A stretch of 8,853 nt of DNA from Candidatus Omnitrophota bacterium (GCA_020430005.1 JAGQKQ010000065.1:1-8853), one strand, 5' to 3'. Counted from the stretch's first letter, positions 1 through 6,048 are shown. A program made the numbers and translations. Notes: a model not told the origin generated them from the sequence alone.

Positions 1-2
1 TG

Positions 3-89
3 GGCCAAATGATTTTTATGGGTATTAGTCAGGAGAAAGTGTTAGATCTTGTGGAGAGATTTATGGGAGAAATCCGATGGGAAGAATAG
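3..89 (+). CDS. 3' end of an upstream gene (partial, unidentified)
   Basis: An open frame enters from the left edge and runs to TAG at 87-89, giving 28 visible C-terminal residues that end in ...LVERFMGEIRWEE. The other two + frames have stops in the first 30 bases, so this is the only frame that could continue an upstream gene. It overlaps the start of the FHA gene by 13 bp, and the FHA ribosome-binding site lies inside it, a layout typical of translationally coupled genes. The tail is amphipathic and charged. It is too short to assign a family, and the call depends on what lies to the left of the window. Confidence 0.5.
   Translation, partial: GQMIFMGISQEKVLDLVERFMGEIRWEE
65..69 (+). promoter_or_regulatory. 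Ribosome-binding site of the FHA gene
   Basis: GGGAG lies 7 bases before the ATG at 77, inside the 3' end of the upstream frame. It supports the ATG at 77 as the true start and suggests coupling to the preceding gene. Confidence 0.6.
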
Positions 90-1021
90 TGGTTGAATTG
101 CTGACATCGCATAGAGGGCACCAGGATTTTAAGGTGTTTGATAAGGACGAAATTACCATCGGTAGGGGCTTTCAAAATGATTTAATCCTGACGGATCCCT
201 ATATTTCTGAGAACCATCTATCCGTTCGTTTAAATGAAGAGGGGTTATGGATAGAAGATTTAGGCTCCAGAAATGGTACATATCTCTTACGCCGCTATGA
301 AAAGGTAGAAGAACTACAGGTCCGTTCGGGAGCGGAAATAACGATAGGACACACGCGTTTACGTCTTTACCGTGACTCCCATCCGGTTGAACCGGAATAT
401 ACTCTTGATAGTGAAGGCTCATTTCTTAGCAGAATTCAATCTCCCCTGACCGCATGGTGCCTATTGTTTGTGTTTACCGGACTTTTGTATTTCGGAAATT
501 ATATATCCACCTTTACTAAGGAAGCCGTGACCAAGTTTTTGTTTTATCCGGTGATCGGGTTAATTGTTTTATTATTCTGGATGGGATTCTGGGCATTTGT
601 GGGTTCAATTGTCCGTCATCGGGCGTATTTCTCCGCGCATGTTTCTATTTTTTGCCTGTGGAATATCCTTGGTATGATATTTAGCGTCACGAATCAATAT
701 CTTGCGTACTATGCAAACAGTTCTATGTTACATGATCTCATTGAGCTTGTTTGGGGAGGCGGACTTTTTATCGGCGTATTATATTTAAGTCTCACATTTG
801 CGACAAATATGAAAACACGTACCAAAATTATCCTGCCATGTATCTTGACCGTTATTTTAATGTTATCCTTTTTTGGATTGCAGGTTTCGGTCCCCAATTA
901 TTATTTCGAAGATTCACCTTTTAGTACAAGCCTCAAACCTCCCATTCTTGGCGTTCCCCATGGAAAATCCGTACGAGATTTTGTGGACGTCAGTCAGGAT
1001 CTCTTTATATTTGATTACTAA
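77..1021 (+). CDS. FHA-domain integral membrane protein
   Basis: This 314-residue protein has an N-terminal forkhead-associated (FHA) domain at about residues 5-98. The expected phosphopeptide-binding signature is present: GR at 29-30, ND at 34-35, SxxH as S44-H47, and the D61-L-G-S-R-N-G-T68 segment. FHA domains bind phosphothreonine peptides, so the domain should face the cytoplasm. A short linker is followed by about five hydrophobic helices (roughly 124-142, 154-178, 185-210, 224-243, 250-270) and a tail of about 44 residues that an odd helix count would place in the periplasm. The start is set by GGGAG 7 bases upstream. No kinase or phosphatase gene is visible beside it, so the partner is unknown. 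The membrane half matches no family I recognise. The FHA call is firm; a role as a membrane-anchored phospho-signal reader is inference. Confidence 0.9.
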   Translation: MGRIVVELLTSHRGHQDFKVFDKDEITIGRGFQNDLILTDPYISENHLSVRLNEEGLWIEDLGSRNGTYLLRRYEKVEELQVRSGAEITIGHTRLRLYRDSHPVEPEYTLDSEGSFLSRIQSPLTAWCLLFVFTGLLYFGNYISTFTKEAVTKFLFYPVIGLIVLLFWMGFWAFVGSIVRHRAYFSAHVSIFCLWNILGMIFSVTNQYLAYYANSSMLHDLIELVWGGGLFIGVLYLSLTFATNMKTRTKIILPCILTVILMLSFFGLQVSVPNYYFEDSPFSTSLKPPILGVPHGKSVRDFVDVSQDLFIFDY

Positions 1022-1042
1022 TGGTTGAATAAAAGGTGAGTT

Positions 1043-1552
1043 TTAGTGCTTGCGGATAAAGTAAGTGCTTCCGGCAATCAGTATAATGGCTCCGCCTAAG
1101 AAAAGCATTTCCAGTGAATTTGTAGGATGGATTTCCAGAATGACTTTAAAGAAGTGAACCACCATGGCCATGACAATGACCTTCAAAAGGCGGTTTTTTA
1201 AATCATCCAGAGACTGGACTTCCAGGATATTAAGTTCCGAGTCCTCATGAGCAATATCCAGTTTAGAGATAAAAAGTTCGTAGATACCGAAACCGAAAAT
1301 CATCAGAACCATTCCTATCAAATACAAGTCTACCGCACCGATAATATTAATAAGTAAATAATTATAGTTATCGATTTGTTCCGGATGGGCGAATGTTTTT
1401 ACAACGGATAGTCCGATTTTACAGCTGCCGGCCACAAATAGGGCGAAAGAGGAGATGATAGAGAAGACTACCGCCAGAATGATAATGCCTCGGGATTTCC
1501 ATAAGGCGGCCTCAAAAAAGGTTTCTATAGGGTGTTGTTTTTTTGCCGGCAT
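1043..1552 (-). CDS. yqhA: UPF0114 / YqhA-family membrane protein
   Basis: This 169-residue protein resembles E. coli YqhA (UPF0114) in length and layout. The amphipathic N-terminus (IETFFEAALWKSRG, residues 9-22) matches the ERFLENAMYASRW-like start of the family. Four hydrophobic helices follow at about 22-46, 66-95, 122-140 and 148-165. The loop after helix 2 contains YELFISKLDI (91-100), like the YENFVSQLDI motif of YqhA, and a later segment (DDLKNRLLKVIVMAMVVHF) matches the family's SLKNKVAASIVAISSIH region. The molecular function is not established. There is no Shine-Dalgarno sequence before the ATG, and the promoter lies directly against it. The gene is convergent with the FHA gene, with only 21 bp between stop codons and no visible terminator there. 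Family call secure; role unknown. Confidence 0.88.
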   Translation of the reverse strand: MPAKKQHPIETFFEAALWKSRGIIILAVVFSIISSFALFVAGSCKIGLSVVKTFAHPEQIDNYNYLLINIIGAVDLYLIGMVLMIFGFGIYELFISKLDIAHEDSELNILEVQSLDDLKNRLLKVIVMAMVVHFFKVILEIHPTNSLEMLFLGGAIILIAGSTYFIRKH

Positions 1553-1558
1553 GAAAGT

Positions 1559-1587
1559 AGTTTAGGGTGTTTAAGCTAGGCTGTCAA
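1559..1587 (-). promoter_or_regulatory. Sigma70-type promoter of the yqhA-like gene, set for a leaderless mRNA
   Basis: On the minus strand a perfect TTGACA (1582-1587) is followed by a 17-bp spacer and TAAACT (1559-1564), which matches 4 of 6 bases of the -10 consensus. Only 6 bases (ACTTTC) separate the -10 from the ATG at 1552, so transcription should start at or within a base or two of the start codon. The lack of any Shine-Dalgarno sequence fits this. Confidence 0.6.
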
Positions 1588-1610
1588 TGATGCAGTCGGA
1601 TTTATTCCAT

Positions 1611-1646
1611 AAAAAAACCGGGAACGTTGTTTAACGTTCCCGGTTT
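1611..1646 (-). terminator. Rho-independent terminator of the PEP-CTERM gene
   Basis: A perfect 11-bp inverted repeat (1618-1628 with 1633-1643, CCGGGAACGTT and its complement) encloses a 4-base loop. Read on the minus strand it is followed at once by seven T (1617-1611), and A/T pairs extend the stem by three. It lies 24 bases past the stop codon of the PEP-CTERM gene. On the + strand the tail is only TTTAATGTTTT, so the minus direction is the main one. It also isolates the downstream yqhA-like gene. Confidence 0.92.
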
Positions 1647-1670
1647 AATGTTTTATATCAGAAAAATAGC

Positions 1671-2522
1671 TTAGCTATTTTTTCTTTTACGTAGTCCGAT
1701 CATCCCAGCTAGACCAGTACCGAAAATAGCAAGTGTTGCTGGTTCTGGTACAGGTGCTTGAGAAGCTCCTGAGATAGGGTCTTCACTACTAACCAACCAC
1801 TGATATTCTCCTGGAGACGTTGTGTCGAAGATACCGAAGAAATCGTTACAGTGTTCAACACCATTGTCATCTAGAATACAGTGAATGTTTGTATCGAAGA
1901 TATCAGCATATGTTCCACCAACGACATTAGCATAGAAAGCTCCATTTCCTGTAAAAGGAGATGTTGTTGCGTTTAAGTCATTGTTGTATTCAATGTGATC
2001 ATCTGTTGTATCAGCGTTTCCAAATTTGATACCAGGTGTCATAGCTAATCTTAAGAAAAGCTCACCATCAGTAACAGTTGGATACGTTGATGCTGTTGTA
2101 CGGGCTGCCGGTCCACCAGTAGGATCAAAGTCAGGTGAGCTATCAAGGTAAACATCGATAATACCACCAACACTTTGAATGTTTAGGCCAGAGCCTGATA
2201 CTTCCCAAAGGTCGTCATCAATACCGTAGAAAATACCTGTTAACTCTTCGCCGTCTTTACCGTCAAACCATAATGTTTGAGCTGCAGGAGTTTTGATAAG
2301 ATTGATCTTAAAAATTCCCCAACCGTTTTCTACGTTATCCGCATTGCCATATCCGCCAGAACTAGACTGGTATAAAGTCCCCATAGAAAAATCGGAGAAT
2401 TTAAACTCCAGTGGACCAGTATAATCACCGGCAAGGGCAAAAGCAGACGCAGAAGATGTGTGAAGCGTAAGCAGGCAAAGAGCTGTGAAGAAAATTGCCG
2501 ATAACTTAGTTCTTCCGTTCAT
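1671..2522 (-). CDS. Secreted PEP-CTERM sorting-domain protein
   Basis: This 283-residue exported protein starts with a Sec signal peptide: basic MNGRTK, a hydrophobic core at about 8-20, and likely cleavage after the SASA at 24-27. It ends with a classic PEP-CTERM sorting signal: V-PEP at 258-261, a short hydrophobic span (about 262-277) and a basic RKRK tail (278-281). Such proteins are cut and sorted by an exosortase and often go to the surface or the exopolysaccharide matrix. The middle is acidic and rich in Gly, Asp, Thr and Ser, as in other extracellular PEP-CTERM proteins, with a cysteine pair (C215, C225) that could form a disulfide. I recognise no catalytic domain. The start is supported by AAAGGAT 8 bases before the ATG. 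Codon choice (frequent ACA, GCT, GGT, few CCG/GCG) looks different from the PDH genes by eye. The gene stands alone, with its own promoter and terminator. No exosortase is in the window. Confidence 0.9.
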   Translation of the reverse strand: MNGRTKLSAIFFTALCLLTLHTSSASAFALAGDYTGPLEFKFSDFSMGTLYQSSSGGYGNADNVENGWGIFKINLIKTPAAQTLWFDGKDGEELTGIFYGIDDDLWEVSGSGLNIQSVGGIIDVYLDSSPDFDPTGGPAARTTASTYPTVTDGELFLRLAMTPGIKFGNADTTDDHIEYNNDLNATTSPFTGNGAFYANVVGGTYADIFDTNIHCILDDNGVEHCNDFFGIFDTTSPGEYQWLVSSEDPISGASQAPVPEPATLAIFGTGLAGMIGLRKRKNS

Positions 2523-2530
2523 TTTGAGTC

Positions 2531-2537
2531 ATCCTTT
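2531..2537 (-). promoter_or_regulatory. Ribosome-binding site of the PEP-CTERM gene
   Basis: AAAGGAT on the minus strand, 8 bases before the ATG at 2522. It fixes the start that gives a complete signal peptide. Confidence 0.6.
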
Positions 2538-2603
2538 CCCAATGTTGTTTACGTACGTTTAAGGTTTTTTCCAAAAAAATTTCTATGATTAAACAGCATT
2601 CTG

Positions 2604-2639
2604 TTCTGATTGTGTTTCTTGGTAGGGTGTGAATCAGAA
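2604..2639 (-). repeat. Inverted repeat in the predicted leader of the PEP-CTERM mRNA
   Basis: TTCTGATT (2604-2611) and AATCAGAA (2632-2639) are perfect 8-bp complements separated by 20 bases. The element lies between the predicted promoter and the ribosome-binding site, so it could be an RNA stem or a protein-binding dyad. A second, smaller stem (AACAG-CATT-CTGTT, 2592-2605) overlaps one arm, so the two stems would be mutually exclusive. Confidence 0.35.
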
Positions 2640-2662
2640 TTACTTGCCGTCAAAGCTTCACT

Positions 2663-2691
2663 ATTCTGCACGAAAAACCTTTATAAGTCAA
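2663..2691 (-). promoter_or_regulatory. Candidate sigma70-type promoter of the PEP-CTERM gene
   Basis: On the minus strand TTGACT (2686-2691, 5 of 6 consensus bases) is followed by 17 bp and CAGAAT (2663-2668, 4 of 6). Transcription from it would give a leader of about 130 nt. The block upstream of the -35 is very A/T-rich, as expected for an UP-like element. Assignment rests on hexamer matches and spacing only. Confidence 0.45.
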
Positions 2692-2861
2692 GAAGAATCT
2701 TTTATCGACTTTTTAGTTATGAGATTCGTAACATATTAATAATAAATAACTTGAATGCATGTTGAAAAATATTTAACAGGGTGTGAAAAAAAAATTAAAA
2801 AATATTTTCAAAGGCCTTCATTTTCCGGGTTCCAGACGTCATTATTAAGGAAACGGGAGGG

Positions 2862-4643
2862 TTATTTTTTAGGACGGTAAATATGGGTCGCATGGCCGAA
2901 AAAGCTTTCTGCGGATTCCATAATTGTCTCTGTCAGCGTCGGGTGAGGATGAATGCTCATTTTCAAGTCTGTTGCCGTGGCCGCCATTTCGACCGCTAAA
3001 ACCCCTTCAGCAATCAACTCTCCGGCACCGGGCCCAACGATAGACATGCCGATAATAATTTCCGTTTTTGGATCAAATAAAATTTTTGTCAAACCATCGG
3101 TTCGGGCCATAGTAATAGCCCGTCCGGAGGCCCCCCAAGGAAATTTGGCCACATGATACTCAATTCCCTTGTCTTTGGCCTCTATTTCAGTCAGACCGCA
3201 CCAGGCAATTTCAGGATCTGTATAAACAACGGCTGGAATGGTTTTGGGTTCAAAGGCCACTTTATGGCCAGCAATTGCGCCTGCGGCCACAATGCCTTCA
3301 TGGGAGGCTTTATGGGCCAGCATCGGTTGGCCTACGATGTCACCAATCGCATAAATAGAAGGATCGCTTGTCAATTGTTGCGCATTCACATCCACAAAAC
3401 CACGCTCATTAACCGTTACCTTAGTATTTTCCAAACCGATGTTTTCAGAGTTTGGACGGCGTCCGATAGCGACCAAAACTTTTTCGTATTCTTTTTCAAA
3501 TGTTTTTCCATTCTTATCTTCAAACTTTACAAGGATACCGTTTGGCTTTTCTTCCATAGCAGTGACCTTTGTTTCCAGCATAATGCTTTCAAGGATACGT
3601 TTAAGTTTCTTTTCTAAAACGGAAACAATATCACGGTCCGCGCCGGTAATAAGTGTCGGTAGCATTTCCACAACATCCAGTTTGCAACCAAGTTCAGCGT
3701 AAACTGTTCCTAATTCTAATCCAATGACGCCACCTCCGACGAGAAGCATGGACTTTGGAATGTCTTTGATTTCAAGCGCTCCAGTCGAATCGATAATACG
3801 GTCAGACTTTGGCCAACTTGGAATCATAATCGGACGGGAGCCTGTTGCCAAAATCGCCTTCTCAAAGGTTAGCGTTTGTTGCCGGCCGTCGGTCATATCA
3901 ATAGATAAAGTATTGGAATCAAGAAAAGTAGCGCGCCCTTGAATAAAATTAACTTTACGTTTTTTGGAAAGTTGTCCTAAGCCGCCGGTCAATTGATCGA
4001 CTACACTATTTTTCCAGTTACGCAACTGGTCCAGATTGATTTTTGGGGCGGCAAACTCTAATCCGATATCTTTGGCTTCTTTAGCATCATTCATAATTTT
4101 GGCAGCGTGTAATAACGCCTTGGAAGGAATACACCCTCGATATAAACACACCCCACCGGGATTGGCATCCAATTCAACCAATGTTGTTGTTAAACCAAGA
4201 TCCGCGGCGTGAAACGCGGCAGTATATCCGCCAGGTCCCCCGCCGATAACAACAACCTGAGTGTCTTTATCAGTTGTCTCGCCCGTATTAGAATTTTGGG
4301 CGGATTGCTGGTTGCTGGTTACTGGTGAAGGTTCAGGTGTTGATGGAGCAGCTTCTTTTTTCGGTTCCGACTTTTCTTGAGGGGCCTCACTCGAAGATTC
4401 TGATCCGGCTCCTTCTTCAATATGCATAATAACGGCGCCGATTTGTACCTCATCTCCGGCTTTCACCAGGATTTCTTTAATCACACCATCGCAAGGGGAA
4501 GGAACGGGAAGGGATGCTTTATCCGTTTCCAGTTCCAAAAGATCTTGTCCTTTTGTAACCGTATCACCGGGTTTAACAGCAAGGCTGACAACCGTTCCGG
4601 ATGTTATATTTTCACCAACTTCGGGCAATTTGAATTCAAGCAT
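2862..4643 (-). CDS. lpdA: Dihydrolipoyl dehydrogenase (PDH E3) with N-terminal lipoyl domain
   Basis: This 593-residue flavoprotein reoxidises dihydrolipoamide on E2 with NAD+. Residues 1-78 form a lipoyl domain with the lipoylation lysine K42 in ETDKAS. Residues 78-127 are a flexible linker rich in Ser, Pro, Glu and Gln. The E3 core follows: FAD-binding GGGPGG (134-139), the redox-active cysteine pair in CLYRGC (C166, C171), NAD-binding GGGVIGLE (303-310), the second FAD motif around YAIGD (431-435), and the C-terminal catalytic HPTLTE (H568, E573). All key residues are intact. The length equals that of lipoyl-bearing E3s such as Neisseria P64k and Ralstonia PdhL (about 594). It is the last gene of the aceE-aceF-lpdA operon, which assigns it to PDH, although E3 may also serve other 2-oxoacid complexes. 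Its Shine-Dalgarno is weak (A/G-rich, no clear GGAG), unlike those of aceE and aceF. The linker-coding DNA contains heptamer repeats. Confidence 0.97.
   Translation of the reverse strand: MLEFKLPEVGENITSGTVVSLAVKPGDTVTKGQDLLELETDKASLPVPSPCDGVIKEILVKAGDEVQIGAVIMHIEEGAGSESSSEAPQEKSEPKKEAAPSTPEPSPVTSNQQSAQNSNTGETTDKDTQVVVIGGGPGGYTAAFHAADLGLTTTLVELDANPGGVCLYRGCIPSKALLHAAKIMNDAKEAKDIGLEFAAPKINLDQLRNWKNSVVDQLTGGLGQLSKKRKVNFIQGRATFLDSNTLSIDMTDGRQQTLTFEKAILATGSRPIMIPSWPKSDRIIDSTGALEIKDIPKSMLLVGGGVIGLELGTVYAELGCKLDVVEMLPTLITGADRDIVSVLEKKLKRILESIMLETKVTAMEEKPNGILVKFEDKNGKTFEKEYEKVLVAIGRRPNSENIGLENTKVTVNERGFVDVNAQQLTSDPSIYAIGDIVGQPMLAHKASHEGIVAAGAIAGHKVAFEPKTIPAVVYTDPEIAWCGLTEIEAKDKGIEYHVAKFPWGASGRAITMARTDGLTKILFDPKTEIIIGMSIVGPGAGELIAEGVLAVEMAATATDLKMSIHPHPTLTETIMESAESFFGHATHIYRPKK
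4304..4331 (+). repeat. Short heptamer tandem run inside the lpdA linker codons
   Basis: On the + strand three consecutive 7-base units (ATTGCTG, GTTGCTG, GTTACTG; 4304-4324) are followed by a degenerate GTGAAGG. They lie in the codons for about residues 105-114 of LpdA, the flexible lipoyl-E3 linker. The unit differs by one base from the GTTGCTC unit of the aceE-aceF hairpin. Three units make 21 bp, which preserves the reading frame. No inverted partner arm is nearby. Confidence 0.5.
4410..4643 (-). repeat. Direct repeat copy 1: lipoyl-domain coding sequence of lpdA
   Basis: This codes residues 1-78 of LpdA and is repeated at 5799-6032 in aceF with a constant offset of 1389 bp and no gaps. 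Protein identity by hand count is 66 of 78 residues. At DNA level there are identical runs of 21 bp (4470-4490) and 19 bp (4603-4621). Confidence 0.85.
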
Positions 4644-4659
4644 GTTTCATCTTTCTTTT

Positions 4660-4733
4660 CAGTGATCTGTGTTCAGTGGTCTGTGTTCTGTTTTGGATTT
4701 TTCAGATCACTGGTCACGGACCACCGATCACAG
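4660..4733. repeat. Heptamer-armed imperfect hairpin between aceF and lpdA
   Basis: The arms at 4660-4690 and 4703-4733 pair at 23 of 31 positions around a 12-base loop that is T-rich with a central GG on the + strand. Each arm is four tandem 7-base units. The left arm reads AGTGATC, TGTGTTC, AGTGGTC, TGTGTTC. The right arm, on the opposite strand, reads TGTGATC, GGTGGTC, CGTGACC, AGTGATC. It starts 3 bases after the aceF stop and ends 16 bases before the lpdA ATG, so it fills nearly the whole gap. On the minus (mRNA) strand no T-run follows the stem, so it does not look like an intrinsic terminator. It could act in mRNA processing or stability, or be a dispersed repeat. Confidence 0.8.
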
Positions 4734-4736
4734 AAA

Positions 4737-6032
4737 TTATTTATCAAGTTCCATTAAAAAAGGTTGTTCAATGGCTTCGCAAATCCAGCGCAAGAATCGG
4801 GCGGCATCAGCGCCGTCAATCAAACGGTGATCGTAAGATAAAGATAGAGGAAGCATTAAACGTGGTGTGAAATGTCCGTTTTCATAACGCGGCTCGTATC
4901 CTCCACGGGAAACACCTAAAATACAAACTTCCGGCCAGTTGACAATCGGCGTAAAAGCTGTTCCACCGATGCCACCGAGGTTTGTCAATGTCATCGAACC
5001 GCCTTGTAACTCATCAAGACCGGTTTTTTTGTCGCGGGCACGTCCGGCCATTTCCGTTAATTCATCTGTAAGTTCCAATACACTTTTTTGATCAACGTTA
5101 CGGATGACAGGAACAAGTAAACCGCGATCCGTGTCAACAGCCACACCGATATTAAAATATTTTTTGTAGATGATTTCATTATTCGCCGCGTCAATGCTGG
5201 CATTGAATTGCGGAAAGTTTTTCAGCGCGGACGCCATAACTTTTAACAAGAAAGGTGTAATCGTCAATTTACGGTCTGGTTTGGAATATTTTTTGCGCAT
5301 TTTTTCCAGATCGGTAATGTCGGCTTTATCAAATTGAGTCACATGGGGAATAGTATTCCAGCAAAACGCCATATGGTCTTTCGTGACCTGACGGATTTTA
5401 CTCATCTTTTCACGGTTAACTTCACCGAATTTGGAAAAATCAGGAAGCGGTTTTGATGGAATCCCGCCGCCGACTATGGCGCCACCACCGGAACCAACAA
5501 TTCCTTTAACAAAAGCTTTAACGTCTTTTTCGGATATACGTCCACCAGGCCCTGTTCCGGGAACAGAAGCAATCTCGATCCCCAATTCGCGGGCTAATCG
5601 ACGGACAGATGGTGCTGCCGGAACGCTTTTAGAGGCGGCCGGAATAGTTTCATTGGTTTTCGTTGAAGTTGTCGGAGTTGATGCCGGTTGGGCTTTAGGT
5701 TCGGCTTTTGGCGCGGGAGCCGGTTTAGATTCCACTTTCGTTTCTTTCTTTTCAGGCTTCGCCGGTTTTTCTTCCGCTTTTGGTGCTGCGGCCGTTGCAC
5801 CTGCTTCGATTTTCATAATGACAGCGCCGATTTGAACTTCGTCACCTTCCTTGATTAAGATTTCTTTAATCACACCATCACAGGGCGCGGGAACAGGGAG
5901 GGAGGCCTTATCCGTTTCCAATTCCAATAAATCCTGGCCTTCTTTGATGGCATCGCCGGTTTTAACAGCGATGCTAACAACAGTCCCTGAGGTTATATTT
6001 TCACCAACTTCTGGTAACTTAAATTCCATCAT
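4737..6032 (-). CDS. aceF: Dihydrolipoyllysine acetyltransferase (PDH E2)
   Basis: This 431-residue protein moves the acetyl group from E1 to CoA through its lipoyl arm and forms the structural core of the complex. It has a single lipoyl domain (1-78, K42 in ETDKAS), then a mobile Ala/Pro/Lys linker (about 79-138). Next come the peripheral-subunit-binding domain (about 139-175, SVRRLARELGIE... GPGGRISEKDV), a Gly-rich linker (176-192) and the catalytic acetyltransferase domain (about 195-431). The active-site DHRLIDG is complete (H402, D406). One lipoyl domain makes it shorter than E. coli AceF, which has three. Two adjacent ATG codons (6032, 6029) could start it. The first is preferred because AGAAGGG lies 9 bases before it and because it aligns with the LpdA start. 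It is the middle gene of the operon, flanked on both sides by heptamer hairpins. Confidence 0.97.
   Translation of the reverse strand: MMEFKLPEVGENITSGTVVSIAVKTGDAIKEGQDLLELETDKASLPVPAPCDGVIKEILIKEGDEVQIGAVIMKIEAGATAAAPKAEEKPAKPEKKETKVESKPAPAPKAEPKAQPASTPTTSTKTNETIPAASKSVPAAPSVRRLARELGIEIASVPGTGPGGRISEKDVKAFVKGIVGSGGGAIVGGGIPSKPLPDFSKFGEVNREKMSKIRQVTKDHMAFCWNTIPHVTQFDKADITDLEKMRKKYSKPDRKLTITPFLLKVMASALKNFPQFNASIDAANNEIIYKKYFNIGVAVDTDRGLLVPVIRNVDQKSVLELTDELTEMAGRARDKKTGLDELQGGSMTLTNLGGIGGTAFTPIVNWPEVCILGVSRGGYEPRYENGHFTPRLMLPLSLSYDHRLIDGADAARFLRWICEAIEQPFLMELDK
5799..6032 (-). repeat. Direct repeat copy 2: lipoyl-domain coding sequence of aceF
   Basis: This is the partner of 4410-4643. The identical runs correspond to 5859-5879 (21 bp) and 5992-6010 (19 bp). 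The 12 amino-acid differences are mostly conservative and cluster at residues 21-31, away from the lipoylation site. Confidence 0.85.
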
Positions 6033-6041
6033 AATAAAAAA

Positions 6042-6048
6042 CCCTTCT
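6042..6048 (-). promoter_or_regulatory. Ribosome-binding site of aceF
   Basis: AGAAGGG on the minus strand, 9 bases before the first of two adjacent ATG codons and 12 before the second, so it favours the first. The hairpin left arm begins 3 bases further upstream, so a folded stem would sit right against the site. The same TAGAAGGGTT string precedes aceE. Confidence 0.7.

Larger units (their letters stand above)
2523..2861. other. 339-bp AT-rich non-coding stretch between lpdA and the PEP-CTERM gene
   Basis: I see no credible gene here on either strand. From the PEP-CTERM start outward it contains: a ribosome-binding site (2531-2537); an 8-bp palindrome ACGTACGT (2551-2558); an inverted repeat (2604-2639) in the predicted leader; a sigma70-type promoter (2663-2691); a very AT-rich block (about 2701-2810); and an AT-rich inverted repeat (2762-2774 with 2800-2811, one base bulged). 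A 10-bp direct repeat AGGGTGTGAA occurs at 2624-2633 and 2778-2787. No strong terminator for the PDH operon is visible. The best candidate region is a weak GC-containing pairing near 2826-2859, followed far downstream by T-rich tracts on the minus strand. Confidence 0.7.

Noticed and set aside
153..422. 89-residue minus-strand frame inside the FHA gene
   Set aside because: It is antisense to the conserved FHA signature, with no domain resemblance. It is a shadow frame.
2762..2811. AT-rich inverted repeat after lpdA as the PDH operon terminator
   Set aside because: The arms are nearly pure A/T with a one-base bulge and a long loop, so the stem would be weak. It may help termination because T-tracts follow on the minus strand, but it does not support a feature call.
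3153..3617. 154-residue open frame on the + strand opposite lpdA
   Set aside because: It is fully antisense to well-conserved E3 catalytic-core sequence, with no family resemblance. It is a shadow of lpdA.
4660..4733. aceF-lpdA hairpin as a Rho-independent terminator
   Set aside because: The stem is interrupted by 8 mismatches out of 31, and no T-run follows on the mRNA strand. Termination here would also cut lpdA off from its operon. The T-run lies in the loop on the other strand.
5431..5835. 134-residue open frame on the + strand opposite aceF
   Set aside because: It is antisense to the Ala/Pro/Lys linker and the binding domain of AceF, and its composition is the mirror of that low-complexity region. 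It has no independent ribosome-binding site or recognisable domain.
6027..6029. Second ATG of aceF as the true start
   Set aside because: The Shine-Dalgarno is 9 bases from the first ATG but 12 from the second, and the first ATG aligns with the LpdA lipoyl start. The difference is one residue.
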